A DNA stretch of 47,474 nt from Acidimicrobiia bacterium (GCA_035651955.1 DASRES010000004.1:1-47474); one strand, 5' to 3'; counted from the first letter of the stretch, positions 7,750-16,631 are shown. Numbers and translations: made by a program. Notes: generated by a model from the sequence alone, not told the origin.

Positions 7750-8930
7750 GCGAGCGGAACTCGTTGAAGGACGCGGGCGCGATCGTCGGCATCGGCGCGA
7801 CCGAGTTCTCGAAGAATTCCGAGCGCAGCGAGCTGCGGCTCGCGTGCGAGGCCGTGCAGGCCGCGATCGAGGACGCCGGGCTGCGGCCCGACCAGGTCGA
7901 CGGCATGGTGACGTACACGGCCGACACCAATCCCGAGATCGAGATCGCGCGCAGCCTGGGCATCGGTGAGCTCACCTTCTTCTCGCGGGTCCACCACGGC
8001 GGCGGCGCGGCGTGCGGGACCGTGCAGCAGGCCGTCCTCGCGGTCAACGCCGGTGTCGCCGACTACGTCGTGTGCTACCGCGCGTTCAACGAGCGTTCCG
8101 GGAACCGCTTCGGGGCGGGCGTGCAGGGCCGCGCGCCCGTCGCCAACGCCGAGATGGCGCACTTCTCGTGGTACTCGCCGTTCGGGCTCCTGACACCCGC
8201 GCAATGGGTCGCGATGTTCGCCCGTCGCTACATGCACGAGTTCGGCGCCACGAGCGAGGACTTCGGGCGCATCGCGGTCGCGGACCGCAAGCACGCCGCG
8301 ACCAACCCGAAGGCGTGGTTCTACGAGCAGCCGATCACGCTCGAGGACCACCAGGCGTCGCGCTGGATCGTCGAGCCGCTGCACCTGCTCGACTGCTGCC
8401 AGGAGAGCGACGGCGCGCAGGCGCTGCTGGTGACGACGCCCGAACGCGCGCGTGACCTCCCGCACCCGCCCGCGATCGTGAACAGCGCCGCGCAGGGCGC
8501 GGGCGACGACCAGGACATGATGACGAGCTACTACCGCCCGTCGATCACGGGCCTGCCCGAGATGGGGCTCGTCGCGCGGCAGCTGTGGAACACCACCGGT
8601 CTCGGCCCCGAGGACATCCAGACCGCGGTCATCTACGACCACTTCACGCCGCTCGCGCTCCCGCAGCTGGAGGAGTTCGGGTTCTGCGCGCGCGGCGAGG
8701 CGAAGGACTTCGTCGCCAACGGCAACATCGAGCTCGGCGGCCGCCTCCCCGTCAACACGCACGGTGGGCAGCTCGGCGAGGCGTACATCCACGGGATGAA
8801 CGGCATCGCCGAAGGGGTGCGCCAGGTGCGCGGCACGTCGGTGAACCAGGTGCCCGACGTCGAGCACGTCCTCGTCACCGCGGGCACGATGGTCCCGACC
8901 AGCGCGCTGATCCTCGGCGTCGACCGGTAG
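7746..8930 (+). CDS. Ltp2-like steroid side-chain-cleaving aldolase (thiolase fold)
   Basis: 394 aa with the thiolase/SCP2 fold. The usual nucleophile-Cys position is Gly (G86 in HHGGGAAC, aligned through the following AGVAD motif), and the second active-site Cys is absent (VTAGTMVPTS). The two oxyanion-hole histidines are tyrosines: Y297 in VIYDHF and Y347 in EAYIHGMNG. The published Ltp2 aldolase structure from Thermomonospora describes the same repurposing with two essential tyrosines 50 residues apart. Ltp2 cleaves the 17-hydroxy C3 side-chain CoA thioester to a 17-ketosteroid and propionyl-CoA and needs a DUF35 partner, encoded here at 5220. GTG start overlapping the previous TGA; last gene of the operon. 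Confidence 0.9.
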   Translation: MSERNSLKDAGAIVGIGATEFSKNSERSELRLACEAVQAAIEDAGLRPDQVDGMVTYTADTNPEIEIARSLGIGELTFFSRVHHGGGAACGTVQQAVLAVNAGVADYVVCYRAFNERSGNRFGAGVQGRAPVANAEMAHFSWYSPFGLLTPAQWVAMFARRYMHEFGATSEDFGRIAVADRKHAATNPKAWFYEQPITLEDHQASRWIVEPLHLLDCCQESDGAQALLVTTPERARDLPHPPAIVNSAAQGAGDDQDMMTSYYRPSITGLPEMGLVARQLWNTTGLGPEDIQTAVIYDHFTPLALPQLEEFGFCARGEAKDFVANGNIELGGRLPVNTHGGQLGEAYIHGMNGIAEGVRQVRGTSVNQVPDVEHVLVTAGTMVPTSALILGVDR

Positions 8931-8947
8931 CCGCCGGCCGCCGACAA

Positions 8948-9904
8948 TCAGGAGGGCGGCGCGGTCGCCGACGTGCCGCGGGACCGGTACTGGTCCTGCC
9001 ACTCCTTCGGCGGCGGGTCGGCCCGCTTGGCGCCGGCACCGAACATGCGGGGGATCTCGTGCGCGAGGTCGGCGACGGTCCAGCCGGCGTCGTGCCGTTC
9101 GACGTGCGTGTCCACCTCCCACGTGCGCACGTGCTCGACGGTCCCGCCCCGGACCTGGAACGTCTGACCGCTGATCCACGCCGCCGCGGGTGACGCGAGG
9201 TAGCACACGAACTCGGCGACGTGGTTCGGGTCGGTCGGGTCGAACGCTTCCTCACGCTCACGGGACCGGTCGATGCGCCAGCCGATCGCAGCCAACCGGG
9301 TCCGGGCCGACGGCATGACCGCGTTCGCGGTGACGGCGTACGGCGCCATCTCCGTCGCGACCGCCTCCGTGAACGCGATCACGCCCGCCTTTGCAGCGAC
9401 GTAGTTCGACTGCCCGGCGCCGCCGTACAGCAACAGACCGGTCGACGTGTTCACGACGCGGCCGCCCTCGCCCCGTCCGGCCTTGGCCTCGCTCCGCCAC
9501 CAGCGGCACGCGGCCCGGGTCACCGCGAACGTGCCGCCGAGATGGACGCGCAGCACGTCGTCCCACTCGGACGGCTCCATGTTGAACACCATGTGCGGGC
9601 GGCCGATCCCCGCGTTGTTCACGACGACGTCGACGCGCCCCCAGCGATCGAGCGCGGCCTGCACCACACCCTCGCCGCCGTCCACACGCGAGATGTCACT
9701 GGCGTCCGCGATCGCGTCACCGCCCGCGGCGCGGATCTCCCCGACCACCTCGTCGGCGGGCGTCTCACTCGTCGTGCTCCCGTCGGTCGCCACACCGAGA
9801 TCGTTGACGACGACCCGCGCTCCGTACGCCGCGAGACGCAGCGCCTCCGCGCGCCCGATGCCTCGCCCCGCGCCCGTCACGACCGCGACCCGCCCGTCCA
9901 GCAT
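8948..9904 (-). CDS. Short-chain dehydrogenase/reductase (HSD17B4/Hsd4A-like)
   Basis: 318 aa. The N-terminal Rossmann motif is TGAGRGIG and the NNAG motif is present. The catalytic triad is visible: Ser in NTSTGLLL, and Tyr and Lys in QSNYVAAKAG. The long insertion after the second strand (VVNDLGVATDGSTTSETPAD) and the extended C-terminus are typical of the multifunctional-enzyme-2 (HSD17B4) type of SDR, which oxidises 3-hydroxyacyl-CoAs or hydroxysteroids with NAD. Its ATG overlaps the stop of the FadD17-like gene by one base (TGATG), so the two are co-translated and probably share a pathway. The end converges on the Ltp2-like gene with only 17 nt between. Confidence 0.8.
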   Translation of the reverse strand: MLDGRVAVVTGAGRGIGRAEALRLAAYGARVVVNDLGVATDGSTTSETPADEVVGEIRAAGGDAIADASDISRVDGGEGVVQAALDRWGRVDVVVNNAGIGRPHMVFNMEPSEWDDVLRVHLGGTFAVTRAACRWWRSEAKAGRGEGGRVVNTSTGLLLYGGAGQSNYVAAKAGVIAFTEAVATEMAPYAVTANAVMPSARTRLAAIGWRIDRSREREEAFDPTDPNHVAEFVCYLASPAAAWISGQTFQVRGGTVEHVRTWEVDTHVERHDAGWTVADLAHEIPRMFGAGAKRADPPPKEWQDQYRSRGTSATAPPS

Positions 9905-11553
9905 CACACCGCCTCGAGCGCGTCGCTCCGGCCGCGGCGCGCGAACTCGTCGCGCAACGCGGCCACGTCTTCGTGCGTCATCCGGCGGTACGGTCCGTGC
10001 TTGTCGGCACGCCACCAGACCTCGTCGCCCGTCTCCCAACGATCCCGGCGGAGGGCACGCTTCAGGACCTTGCTCGTCTGCGTGACGGGCAGCTCCTCCA
10101 TCAGGCGCACGAACCGCGGCGCCCACTTCGTCCCGAGGTCTTCCTGCGCGTCGAGGAACGCGAGGAACGCGTCGGGGTCGAACGTCGCGCGGGGGCGGAG
10201 CTGCAGCGCGGCCATCACCTCGTCGCCGACGTCGACGGCCGGGACCGCGTACACGGCGGCGAGGACGACGTCGGGATGGCGTTCGAGGATGCGCTCGATG
10301 GGCGCCGCGGCGAAGTTCTCACCGTCGACGCGCAGCCACTCGAAGTCGCGGCCCGCGAAGTAGAACCAGCCGTCCGCGTCGCGATACGCGAGGTCGCCCG
10401 TCCAGTACCAACCGTCCCGCACGCGCGCCGCGTTGGCGTCGTCGTTCTTCCAGTAGCCCTCGAACCCGAGCGCGCCGAGCTTGTTGACGAGCTCGCCGAT
10501 CGCCTCGTCGGGGTTCAGGAGGTGGCCGGCGTCGTCGAAGCGCGCGGGCGGGCACTCCCGGCCCGTCTGCGGGTCGAGCACGACCGTGCCTTCGGGCGCC
10601 TTGCCGAGCGAGCCCGGCGGCTGACCGGGGACGCGCTGCACGACCGCGCCACCCTCCGTGCTGCCGTACGAGTCCGTGACGTGGCAACCGAACCGCTTCG
10701 CGAAGCGCTCGATGTCGCGCTCGGCCCCCTCGTTGCCGAACACGCGCCGGAGCGTGTTGTCGGCGTCGTCCGGTCGTTCCGGCGTCGCGAGGATGTACGA
10801 GAGCGGCTTGCCCACGTAGTTGAAGTACGTGACGCCGAAGTTGCGCACGTCGGGGAGGAAGCCGGACGCCGAGAACCTCCGCCGGAGCGCGACGGTGCAG
10901 GCGCCCGCGAGCGCCGGCGCCCAGCCGGCCATCAGCGCGTTCGAGTGGAACATCGGCATCGCCTCGTAGACGACGTCGTCGGCCTCGAGCGCGTAGTTCT
11001 TGGCGACGATCTGGCCGATGCGGGCGAGGCGGCCCTGCGAGCACAGGCACGCCTTCGGCGCGCCGGACGTGCCCGACGTGAACAAGAGCAGGTAGAGGTC
11101 GCCGGGATCGGCGTCGTCACCGCCGACGGGTGCACCTGCGTGCGACCCGAGTTGCGCGCGGTACTCGCTCGTGTCGACCACGAGGATGCGCTCGTCGCCG
11201 AGCCCGAGGTCGAGCCCGTCGAGCAGCGGCCGGTACGCGGCCTCGGTGACGACGAGCTGGCAGTCGGCGTGGCGGATGTCGCGCGCGAGCTCGGCGCCGC
11301 GTCGCGTCGGGTTGATCCCGACGACGGTGGCGCGGGCGAGCGCGGCCGCGCCCAGCCACATCGGGAACTCGGGAACGTTGTCGAGGAGCACGCCGACGTG
11401 CGGCGGGCCCGGACGCAGCACGGCACGAAGCAACGACGCCCGCTCCGCCGCGGCTCTGACGAGCTCCTCGTACGTCCACGAGTCGTCCTCGAAGAGCATG
11501 GCGGTGTGCTCGTCGCGGGCACGGTCGCGGAACAGCTCTGCCATCGTCGGCAT
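9904..11553 (-). CDS. FadD17-like steroid-carboxylate CoA ligase
   Basis: 549 aa, an ANL-superfamily adenylating enzyme. Motifs in order: P-loop LLFTSGTSGAPKA, AMP site YGSTEGG, WYWTGDLAYRD, hinge AGRDFEWLRVDGENF, and the C-terminal lysine motif LPVTQTSKVLKR. Stretches such as RRFSASGFLPDVR, YVGKPLSYILATPE and RVFGNEGAERDIERF closely match mycobacterial FadD17, the ligase for sterol side-chain carboxylates. It would make the CoA thioesters used by the dehydrogenases nearby. I chose the ATG at 11553 because GGAG lies 8 nt before it; a GTG three codons upstream (11562) is the alternative. It follows the SMP-30 gene by about 20 nt. Confidence 0.85.
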   Translation of the reverse strand: MPTMAELFRDRARDEHTAMLFEDDSWTYEELVRAAAERASLLRAVLRPGPPHVGVLLDNVPEFPMWLGAAALARATVVGINPTRRGAELARDIRHADCQLVVTEAAYRPLLDGLDLGLGDERILVVDTSEYRAQLGSHAGAPVGGDDADPGDLYLLLFTSGTSGAPKACLCSQGRLARIGQIVAKNYALEADDVVYEAMPMFHSNALMAGWAPALAGACTVALRRRFSASGFLPDVRNFGVTYFNYVGKPLSYILATPERPDDADNTLRRVFGNEGAERDIERFAKRFGCHVTDSYGSTEGGAVVQRVPGQPPGSLGKAPEGTVVLDPQTGRECPPARFDDAGHLLNPDEAIGELVNKLGALGFEGYWKNDDANAARVRDGWYWTGDLAYRDADGWFYFAGRDFEWLRVDGENFAAAPIERILERHPDVVLAAVYAVPAVDVGDEVMAALQLRPRATFDPDAFLAFLDAQEDLGTKWAPRFVRLMEELPVTQTSKVLKRALRRDRWETGDEVWWRADKHGPYRRMTHEDVAALRDEFARRGRSDALEAV

Positions 11554-11575
11554 GCGGGACACTCCGTGGCGTCGG

Positions 11576-12484
11576 TCAGGCGTCGAACGCGAGCCGCAGA
11601 CCGGGACGCGGCCAGTCGATGGCGACGAGCCGCCCCGACCCGGACAACGTGACGTACGCCGTGCGCGCGTCGTCGCCCGCGAAGCAGATGTTCGTCGTCA
11701 GCGGGTCGGGGAGCGCGGTGTACTCGACGCGCGCGCCGTCGGGAGTGATCGCACACAGCCCGTCCGGTAGCGCGGCAGCCACCACCGTGCCGTCGGCCTC
11801 GACTGCGAGCGAGTCGAAGTGCGAACGCGTCGCGGCGACGCACGTGCCGCGCCGGTCGCGGGCGCGGCCCGGCCCGTCGAGGTCCCACGCGACCAGCCGG
11901 CCCGTGAAGCTCTCCGCGACGTACACGCGGTCACCGCCGGGAGAGAGGCCGACGCCGTTCGGCCCCCACAGGCCGTACGCGACCTCGACGATCGACGACC
12001 CGTCGGGCTGCGCGTAGTAGAGCCCGCCGCGGTCGACGTCGCGCGCGCGGGTCTTGCCGAGGTCGGTGAACCAGAACCCGCCGGTCTCGTCGAACACGAT
12101 GTCGTTCGGGCTCCGCAGCCGGTGACCGCCGCACTCGCGGTAGAGCACCGTCGTCGCGCCCGTCGCGAGGTCGACGCGCTCGATCCAGCCGCCGGCGAAC
12201 TCGGGTGGCTCGTTGCTCCCCGTCTTCAGGTCGAGGGGGACGTGGATATCGCCGAGCTGGGTCCACGTGAACCCGCCGTTGTTGCAGACGTAGACCGCGC
12301 CGTCGGGTCCGATCGCGGCGCCGTTGGGTCCGCCGCCCAGGTCCGCGACGACGTCGACGCCGCCGTCGGGTGTCACCCGGGTGAGCGTCCCGCGGCGGAT
12401 CTCCACGACGAGGACGCTGCCGTCGGTCAGCGCCACGGGTCCCTCGGGGAACGCCAGCCCGGTCGCGATCTCGCGTACGTCCAC
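11576..12484 (-). CDS. SMP-30/gluconolactonase-like hydrolase
   Basis: 302 aa, a six-bladed beta-propeller. The expected metal-binding residues of the SMP-30 family are all in place: E14 (FPEGP), N127 (RSPND), N176 (WGPNG) and D224 (HFDSLA). These enzymes open lactone rings with a divalent metal. It is the first gene of a minus-strand operon with the FadD17-like ligase and an SDR, so a lactone made during oxidation of the same substrate may be the target; that is inference. The GTG start was chosen because the family's first blade begins directly after it. There is no signal peptide, so it should be cytoplasmic. Confidence 0.8.
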   Translation of the reverse strand: MDVREIATGLAFPEGPVALTDGSVLVVEIRRGTLTRVTPDGGVDVVADLGGGPNGAAIGPDGAVYVCNNGGFTWTQLGDIHVPLDLKTGSNEPPEFAGGWIERVDLATGATTVLYRECGGHRLRSPNDIVFDETGGFWFTDLGKTRARDVDRGGLYYAQPDGSSIVEVAYGLWGPNGVGLSPGGDRVYVAESFTGRLVAWDLDGPGRARDRRGTCVAATRSHFDSLAVEADGTVVAAALPDGLCAITPDGARVEYTALPDPLTTNICFAGDDARTAYVTLSGSGRLVAIDWPRPGLRLAFDA

Positions 12485-12547
12485 GGCCCAACGTTCTACA
12501 GCCTGAGGCCTCGGCCCGCCTCCGGCGGCATGGGGTAGACCAGGGTG

Positions 12548-13477
12548 ATGGACGAGCTGCGGTGGGACGGCCGGGTCGCCATCGTCACCGGCGCCGGCCG
12601 GAACCTCGGCCGTGCGTACGCGCGCCTGCTCGCCGCGCGTGGCGCGCGGGTCGTCGTGAACGACGTCGGCGTGGCGATCAGCGACACCGACGGGTCGGGT
12701 GCCGCGCCGGTAACGAATCCCGCGCACGAGGTCGTCGACGAGATCGGGCGCACCGAGGGCCCGGGTGTCGCCGTCGCCAGCACCGAGTCGGTCGCGACGC
12801 CCGAGGGCGGCGAGGCGATCGTCGCGACCGCGCTCGACGCGTTCGGCCGCGTCGACGTCGTCGTGAACAACGCCGGCGTCGTGCGCCAGGCCCCGTTCGA
12901 GGACTACGGCCCCGAGCTCGTCGACGCCGTGTTCGCGTCACAGCTCGGCGGGCACTTCAACGTCACTCGCGCTGCGTGGCCGCACATGCAGGCGCAGGGC
13001 TTCGGGCGGGTCGTCAACGTGTCGTCGGGCGCGGGTCTGTGGGGCGTGCCGAACATGGCCGCGTACGCGACCGCGAAGATGGGCGTCGTCGGGCTGACCC
13101 GTGTGCTCGCGCTGGAAGGGCGCGCGCACGGGATCAACGTGAACGTCGTCGCACCGAACGCGAAGACGCGACCCGGTGGCTTCGGCCCGATCCCGGCGTC
13201 GCCCGCGCTCTTCGACTGGCTGTCGCCCGACATGATCTCGCCGCTCGTCGCGTGGCTCGTGCACGAGTCGTGCGGCGTGACGGGCGAGTGCTTCAGCGTG
13301 GGCGGCGGCTACATCGGGCGTGTCGTGCTGGCGGTGACCGACGGCCGGCGCGACCGCGCCATGACGCCCGAGTCGGTGCGCGACCACTTCGACGAGGTGA
13401 TGGACGACGGCGTGCTGACGCCGATGCCCGCCGGCACGGGCGACGTGGCGCGGATGCTGGAGGGCTTCGGCGCGTGA
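12548..13477 (+). CDS. Short-chain dehydrogenase/reductase (HSD17B4-like)
   Basis: 309 aa. TGAGRNLG is the cofactor motif and NNAGVV follows. The catalytic Ser is in VNVSSGAG, with Tyr and Lys in MAAYATAKMG. Like the SDR at 8948 it has a long insertion (VAISDTDGSGAAPVTNPA) and a C-terminal extension beyond the Rossmann domain, again resembling HSD17B4-type enzymes. The ATG at 12548 is preceded by an in-frame GTG at 12545. It is divergent from the SMP-30 operon with a 63-nt gap. The stop overlaps the GTG of the MFS gene. Substrate unknown. Confidence 0.78.
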   Translation: MDELRWDGRVAIVTGAGRNLGRAYARLLAARGARVVVNDVGVAISDTDGSGAAPVTNPAHEVVDEIGRTEGPGVAVASTESVATPEGGEAIVATALDAFGRVDVVVNNAGVVRQAPFEDYGPELVDAVFASQLGGHFNVTRAAWPHMQAQGFGRVVNVSSGAGLWGVPNMAAYATAKMGVVGLTRVLALEGRAHGINVNVVAPNAKTRPGGFGPIPASPALFDWLSPDMISPLVAWLVHESCGVTGECFSVGGGYIGRVVLAVTDGRRDRAMTPESVRDHFDEVMDDGVLTPMPAGTGDVARMLEGFGA

Positions 13478-14808
13478 CGACGGCGGCCGCGGCGGGCGCC
13501 CGGGACGCGGAGGAGCGCCCCTTCGGTCTCCGTCACGCGTTCCTCGCCTTCCGGTACCGCGACTTCGCGCTGTTCTGGACCGCCGCGATCGTCTCGAACA
13601 CGGGCAGCTGGATGCAGAGCATCACGGTGCCGTACGTCCTGTACCGGATGACGAGCTCCGGCGCGTGGCTCGGCATCGCCGCGTTCGCGAACTTCTTCCC
13701 CGCGCTCGTCGTCGGTCCGTGGTCGGGCTCGCTCGCCGACCGCTTCTCGCGCCGGGCGATCATCCTCGTGACCCAGAGCGCGCAGATGGTCGTCGCGTTC
13801 TCGCTCTGGGCCGTGTGGGTCGCGGGTGTCGCGTCGCCGTGGGTGCTCCTCGTGCACCTGCTCGTCTACGGCGTCGCGTCGGGCGTGAACATCACGTCGT
13901 GGCAGTCGTTCGTCCCGCAGCTCGTGCCACGTGACACGATGCTCGGAGCGGTCCGGCTGAACTCGATGCAGTTCACCGGTGCGCGGGCGTTCGGACCGAT
14001 GCTCGCCGGCCTCGTGCTCGCCGCGTTCGGTCCCGCGACGAGCTTCATGGCGAACGCGCTGTCGTTCCTGCTCGTGATCGGCGCGCTGCTGCTCGTGCAT
14101 CCTCGCCCCGCCCCGGTCGAGGCACCGACCGCCAGCTACCTGGAGCACTTCCGGGCCGGGCTCGCGTACGTGCGGGCGCGCATCTCGCTCCTGCTCGCCG
14201 TCGTGACGATCTCCGTCGTGTCCTTCTTCGGCAGCGCGATCATCCAGCTCGCGCCGGCCATCGCGGACCAGCAGTTCCACGTCGGCAAGGCCGAGTACGG
14301 GCTCCTGGTCGGCATGTTTGGAGCCGGCGCGGTCCTCGGCGCGTTGATCATGTCGGTGTACGGCGACCGCGTGCTGCGCTCGCGCATGGCGATGACCGGC
14401 CTCGCCGTCTACACCGCGTCGGTGTTCGCGCTCGCCGGGACGCCGCTGTACGGGCTCGGTCTCGCCGCGCTGTTCTTCATGGGCGTCGCGTACCTCATGA
14501 TCTCGGTGTCGCTCAACACGTCGACACAGATCCGCGTCGCCGAGACGTACCGCGGTCGCGTGCTGTCGATCTACCTGATGGGACTGCTCGCGGGCGTGCC
14601 GTTCGGCGCGTTGATCGAGGGTTGGCTCGCGGACCTCGTCGGGCTGCGGGTGACGATCGGCGGTGCGGGCGTCGTGCTCGTCGCGTACGGGCTGGTGATG
14701 CTGGCGCGCTTCGGCGCGCTCGCGCCGCTCGATCAGGGTCTCGAGCATCTCGACGCGGAGCTCGCCGCGGATCCCAACGTCGGCGCCGGGCCGCACGTCC
14801 CGGACTGA
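13474..14808 (+). CDS. MFS transporter (EntS/MFS_3-like)
   Basis: 444 aa with about 12 hydrophobic segments. After a cytoplasmic N-terminus, the sequence FRYRDFALFWTAAIVSNTGSWMQ marks the MFS_3 (DUF894, enterobactin-exporter-like) group. The loop 2-3 signature is SGSLADRFSRRAII. The GTG start overlaps the preceding SDR stop (GTGA), so the pair is co-translated. In this family transport is usually efflux. Next to catabolic SDRs it may export a pathway intermediate or a toxic substrate, but uptake cannot be excluded from sequence. Confidence 0.82.
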   Translation: MTTAAAAGARDAEERPFGLRHAFLAFRYRDFALFWTAAIVSNTGSWMQSITVPYVLYRMTSSGAWLGIAAFANFFPALVVGPWSGSLADRFSRRAIILVTQSAQMVVAFSLWAVWVAGVASPWVLLVHLLVYGVASGVNITSWQSFVPQLVPRDTMLGAVRLNSMQFTGARAFGPMLAGLVLAAFGPATSFMANALSFLLVIGALLLVHPRPAPVEAPTASYLEHFRAGLAYVRARISLLLAVVTISVVSFFGSAIIQLAPAIADQQFHVGKAEYGLLVGMFGAGAVLGALIMSVYGDRVLRSRMAMTGLAVYTASVFALAGTPLYGLGLAALFFMGVAYLMISVSLNTSTQIRVAETYRGRVLSIYLMGLLAGVPFGALIEGWLADLVGLRVTIGGAGVVLVAYGLVMLARFGALAPLDQGLEHLDAELAADPNVGAGPHVPD

Positions 14809-14820
14809 CCGTCGCGTCGG

Positions 14821-14826
14821 TAGTCT
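14821..14826 (+). promoter_or_regulatory. -10 box (TAGTCT), likely leaderless start
   Basis: TAGTCT ends 8 nt before the ATG at 14835, so transcription should start at or next to the start codon. Confidence 0.45.
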
Positions 14827-14834
14827 GCCCGGCC

Positions 14835-15623
14835 ATGGGGCAACTGGATGGCAAGGTCGCGCTCGTGACGGGCGCGGCGTCGGGGATCGGGAACGCGTGC
14901 GCGACGCGCTTCGCGTCCGAGGGTGCCACCCTCGCGGGGTTCGACGTGAACGAGCCGCCGGCCGAGCAGTGGCGCGCCGTCGAGCAGGCCGCGCCGAAGT
15001 CCGCGTGCTGGACCGGCGACGTGCGCGACGAGGACGCGGTCTCCGCGATGGCGCGCGACGTCGTCGCGCGCTTCGGCCGGATCGACGTGCTCGTGAACGC
15101 GGCGGGTGTCGCGACCGCCGGCTCTGTCGACATGATCGACGCGGCCGAGTGGGAGCGCGTCATCGGCATCAACCTGACGGGCACGTTCCTCGTGTCGAAG
15201 CACGTCGTGCCCACGATGCTCGAGCAGCGCTCGGGCAGCATCGTGAACCTCGCGAGCATCGAGGGGATCGAGGGGTTCCAGGGGCAGGCCGCGTACAACG
15301 CGTCGAAGGGCGGCGTGATCCTGCTCACGCGCAACATGGCCGTCGACTTCGCGCCGTCCGGCGTGCGGGTCAACTGCCTGTGCCCGGGCCTCATCGACAC
15401 CCCGCTCACCGCGATGCTCCACGACCCCGGTCTCCAGCACGTGCTCGACCGGTTCACGAACTGGCACCCCATGGGCCGGCGCGGCCGAGCGGACGAGGTC
15501 GCGGCGGCCGCGCTGTTCCTGGCCAGTGACGACGCCTCGTTCGTGACCGGCGTGGCGCTGCCCGTCGACGGTGGGTTCACCGCGGGGCGCCGGCTGCTCG
15601 ACCCGCCGGGCGTCGAGCGGTGA
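14835..15623 (+). CDS. Short-chain dehydrogenase/reductase (classical)
   Basis: 262 aa, normal classical SDR length. TGAASGIG cofactor motif; Asp after beta-2 (GFDVNEP) suggests NAD rather than NADP. NAAG motif; catalytic Ser in LASIEG, Tyr and Lys in AAYNASKGG; PVDGGFT near the end. A TAGTCT -10 box 8 nt before the ATG and no Shine-Dalgarno sequence suggest a leaderless message. Its stop overlaps the start of the 2-hydroxyacid dehydrogenase, giving a two-gene oxidoreductase unit. Substrate not predictable. Confidence 0.8.
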   Translation: MGQLDGKVALVTGAASGIGNACATRFASEGATLAGFDVNEPPAEQWRAVEQAAPKSACWTGDVRDEDAVSAMARDVVARFGRIDVLVNAAGVATAGSVDMIDAAEWERVIGINLTGTFLVSKHVVPTMLEQRSGSIVNLASIEGIEGFQGQAAYNASKGGVILLTRNMAVDFAPSGVRVNCLCPGLIDTPLTAMLHDPGLQHVLDRFTNWHPMGRRGRADEVAAAALFLASDDASFVTGVALPVDGGFTAGRRLLDPPGVER

Positions 15624-16555
15624 ACGTCCTCTGCCAGCTCGGTGACGACATCGCGCGCCGGATCGAGCGCGCGGTTCCGGGTGTGACGACGACCGTGGTC
15701 CCCGGCACGGGACCGGTCCCCGACGAGGCGCAGGGCGAGGTCCTCCTCACCGCGGCGCGCGGGAGCGACAACATCGCCGACGTGCTCGGGCACGGCGTGC
15801 GCTGGGTCCACGCGTTCGGCACGGGCGTGGACCACTTCCCGCTCGACACGCTCGACGGCCGGCTGCTCACGTGCTCACGCGGCGCGAGCGCGATCCCGAT
15901 CTCCGAGTGGGTCCTCGCCGTCATGCTCGCGTTCGAGAAGCGGTTGCCGGACGCGTGGATCACGGAGAAGCCGCAGCACTGGAACTTCCCGGTCGGCGGT
16001 CAGCTCGGCACGCTCTACCGCCGGACGCTCGCGCTGATCGGTCTCGGCGGCATCGGCACCGCGGTCGCGGAGCGCGCGCTGGCGTTCGGGATGCGCGTGC
16101 GCGCGCTGCGGCGCACGGATTCGCCGTCGCCGGTCGAGGGCGTCGACGTCGTCGGGTCGTTGGAGGACGTTTTGCGCGACGCCGATCACGTCGTCGTCAC
16201 CGCGCCGGCGACGCCCGAGACGCACCACCTCCTCGACCCGGCCGCGTTCGCGGCGATGAAGCCCGGCGTGCACTTGGTGAACATCGCGCGTGGCGCGCTC
16301 GTCGACCAGGACGCGCTGCGGGTCGCGCTGGACGACGGCACGGTCGCCCGCGCGTCGCTCGACACGGTCGATCCCGAGCCGCTGCCCGAGGGGCACTGGC
16401 TCTACTCGCACCCGAAGGTGCGCCTCAGCGCGCACATCTCGTGGAGCATGCCGGACGCCGCCGATCTGCTCCTCGGCGTGTTCACGGAGAACCTGCAGCG
16501 GTACCAGCAGCGCGCGCCGATGCTCGGCGTCGTCGACGTCGCGGCCGGCTACTGA
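15620..16555 (+). CDS. D-isomer-specific 2-hydroxyacid dehydrogenase
   Basis: 311 aa. The NAD-binding motif GLGGIGTAVAERALAFGMRV lies in the centre. The family's catalytic residues are visible: Arg in NIARGALVD, Glu in VDPEPLPEG and His in SAHISWSMPD. These enzymes reversibly oxidise D-2-hydroxyacids to 2-oxoacids. The GTG start overlaps the preceding stop (GTGA), so it is co-translated with the SDR at 14835. The substrate is unknown; a short hydroxyacid released by side-chain breakdown is one possibility. It converges on the CoA-transferase gene ending at 16632. Confidence 0.8.
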   Translation: MNVLCQLGDDIARRIERAVPGVTTTVVPGTGPVPDEAQGEVLLTAARGSDNIADVLGHGVRWVHAFGTGVDHFPLDTLDGRLLTCSRGASAIPISEWVLAVMLAFEKRLPDAWITEKPQHWNFPVGGQLGTLYRRTLALIGLGGIGTAVAERALAFGMRVRALRRTDSPSPVEGVDVVGSLEDVLRDADHVVVTAPATPETHHLLDPAAFAAMKPGVHLVNIARGALVDQDALRVALDDGTVARASLDTVDPEPLPEGHWLYSHPKVRLSAHISWSMPDAADLLLGVFTENLQRYQQRAPMLGVVDVAAGY

Positions 16556-16568
16556 CGCGCGCCACGCA

Positions 16569-16615
16569 TTCTGTGAATCGTCATGCACACGATGTGTGTC
16601 TGACGCTTCACAGAA
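16569..16615. terminator. Long imperfect hairpin between convergent genes
   Basis: Two 22-nt arms (16569-16590 and 16594-16615) match at 19 of 22 positions around a 3-nt GAT loop. The outer arms are TTCTGTGAA / TTCACAGAA and the inner ones CACAC / GTGTG. It sits between convergent stops at 16555 and 16632 and is AT-richer than its surroundings. There is no T-tract. Most likely a bidirectional terminator; a protein-binding site is possible. Confidence 0.6.
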
Positions 16616-16631
16616 CCGTGGGGCGGACGGG

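Noticed and set aside
12485-12547. KstR-type operator upstream of the FadD17 operon
   Set aside because: GAACGTTGG contains AAC and GTT but without the two-base spacer of TNNAACNNGTTNNA.
12562-14808. A 748-residue open frame as an SDR-MFS fusion
   Set aside because: The first part is an Arg-rich out-of-frame reading of the SDR; the MFS protein starts at the GTG at 13474 that overlaps the SDR stop.
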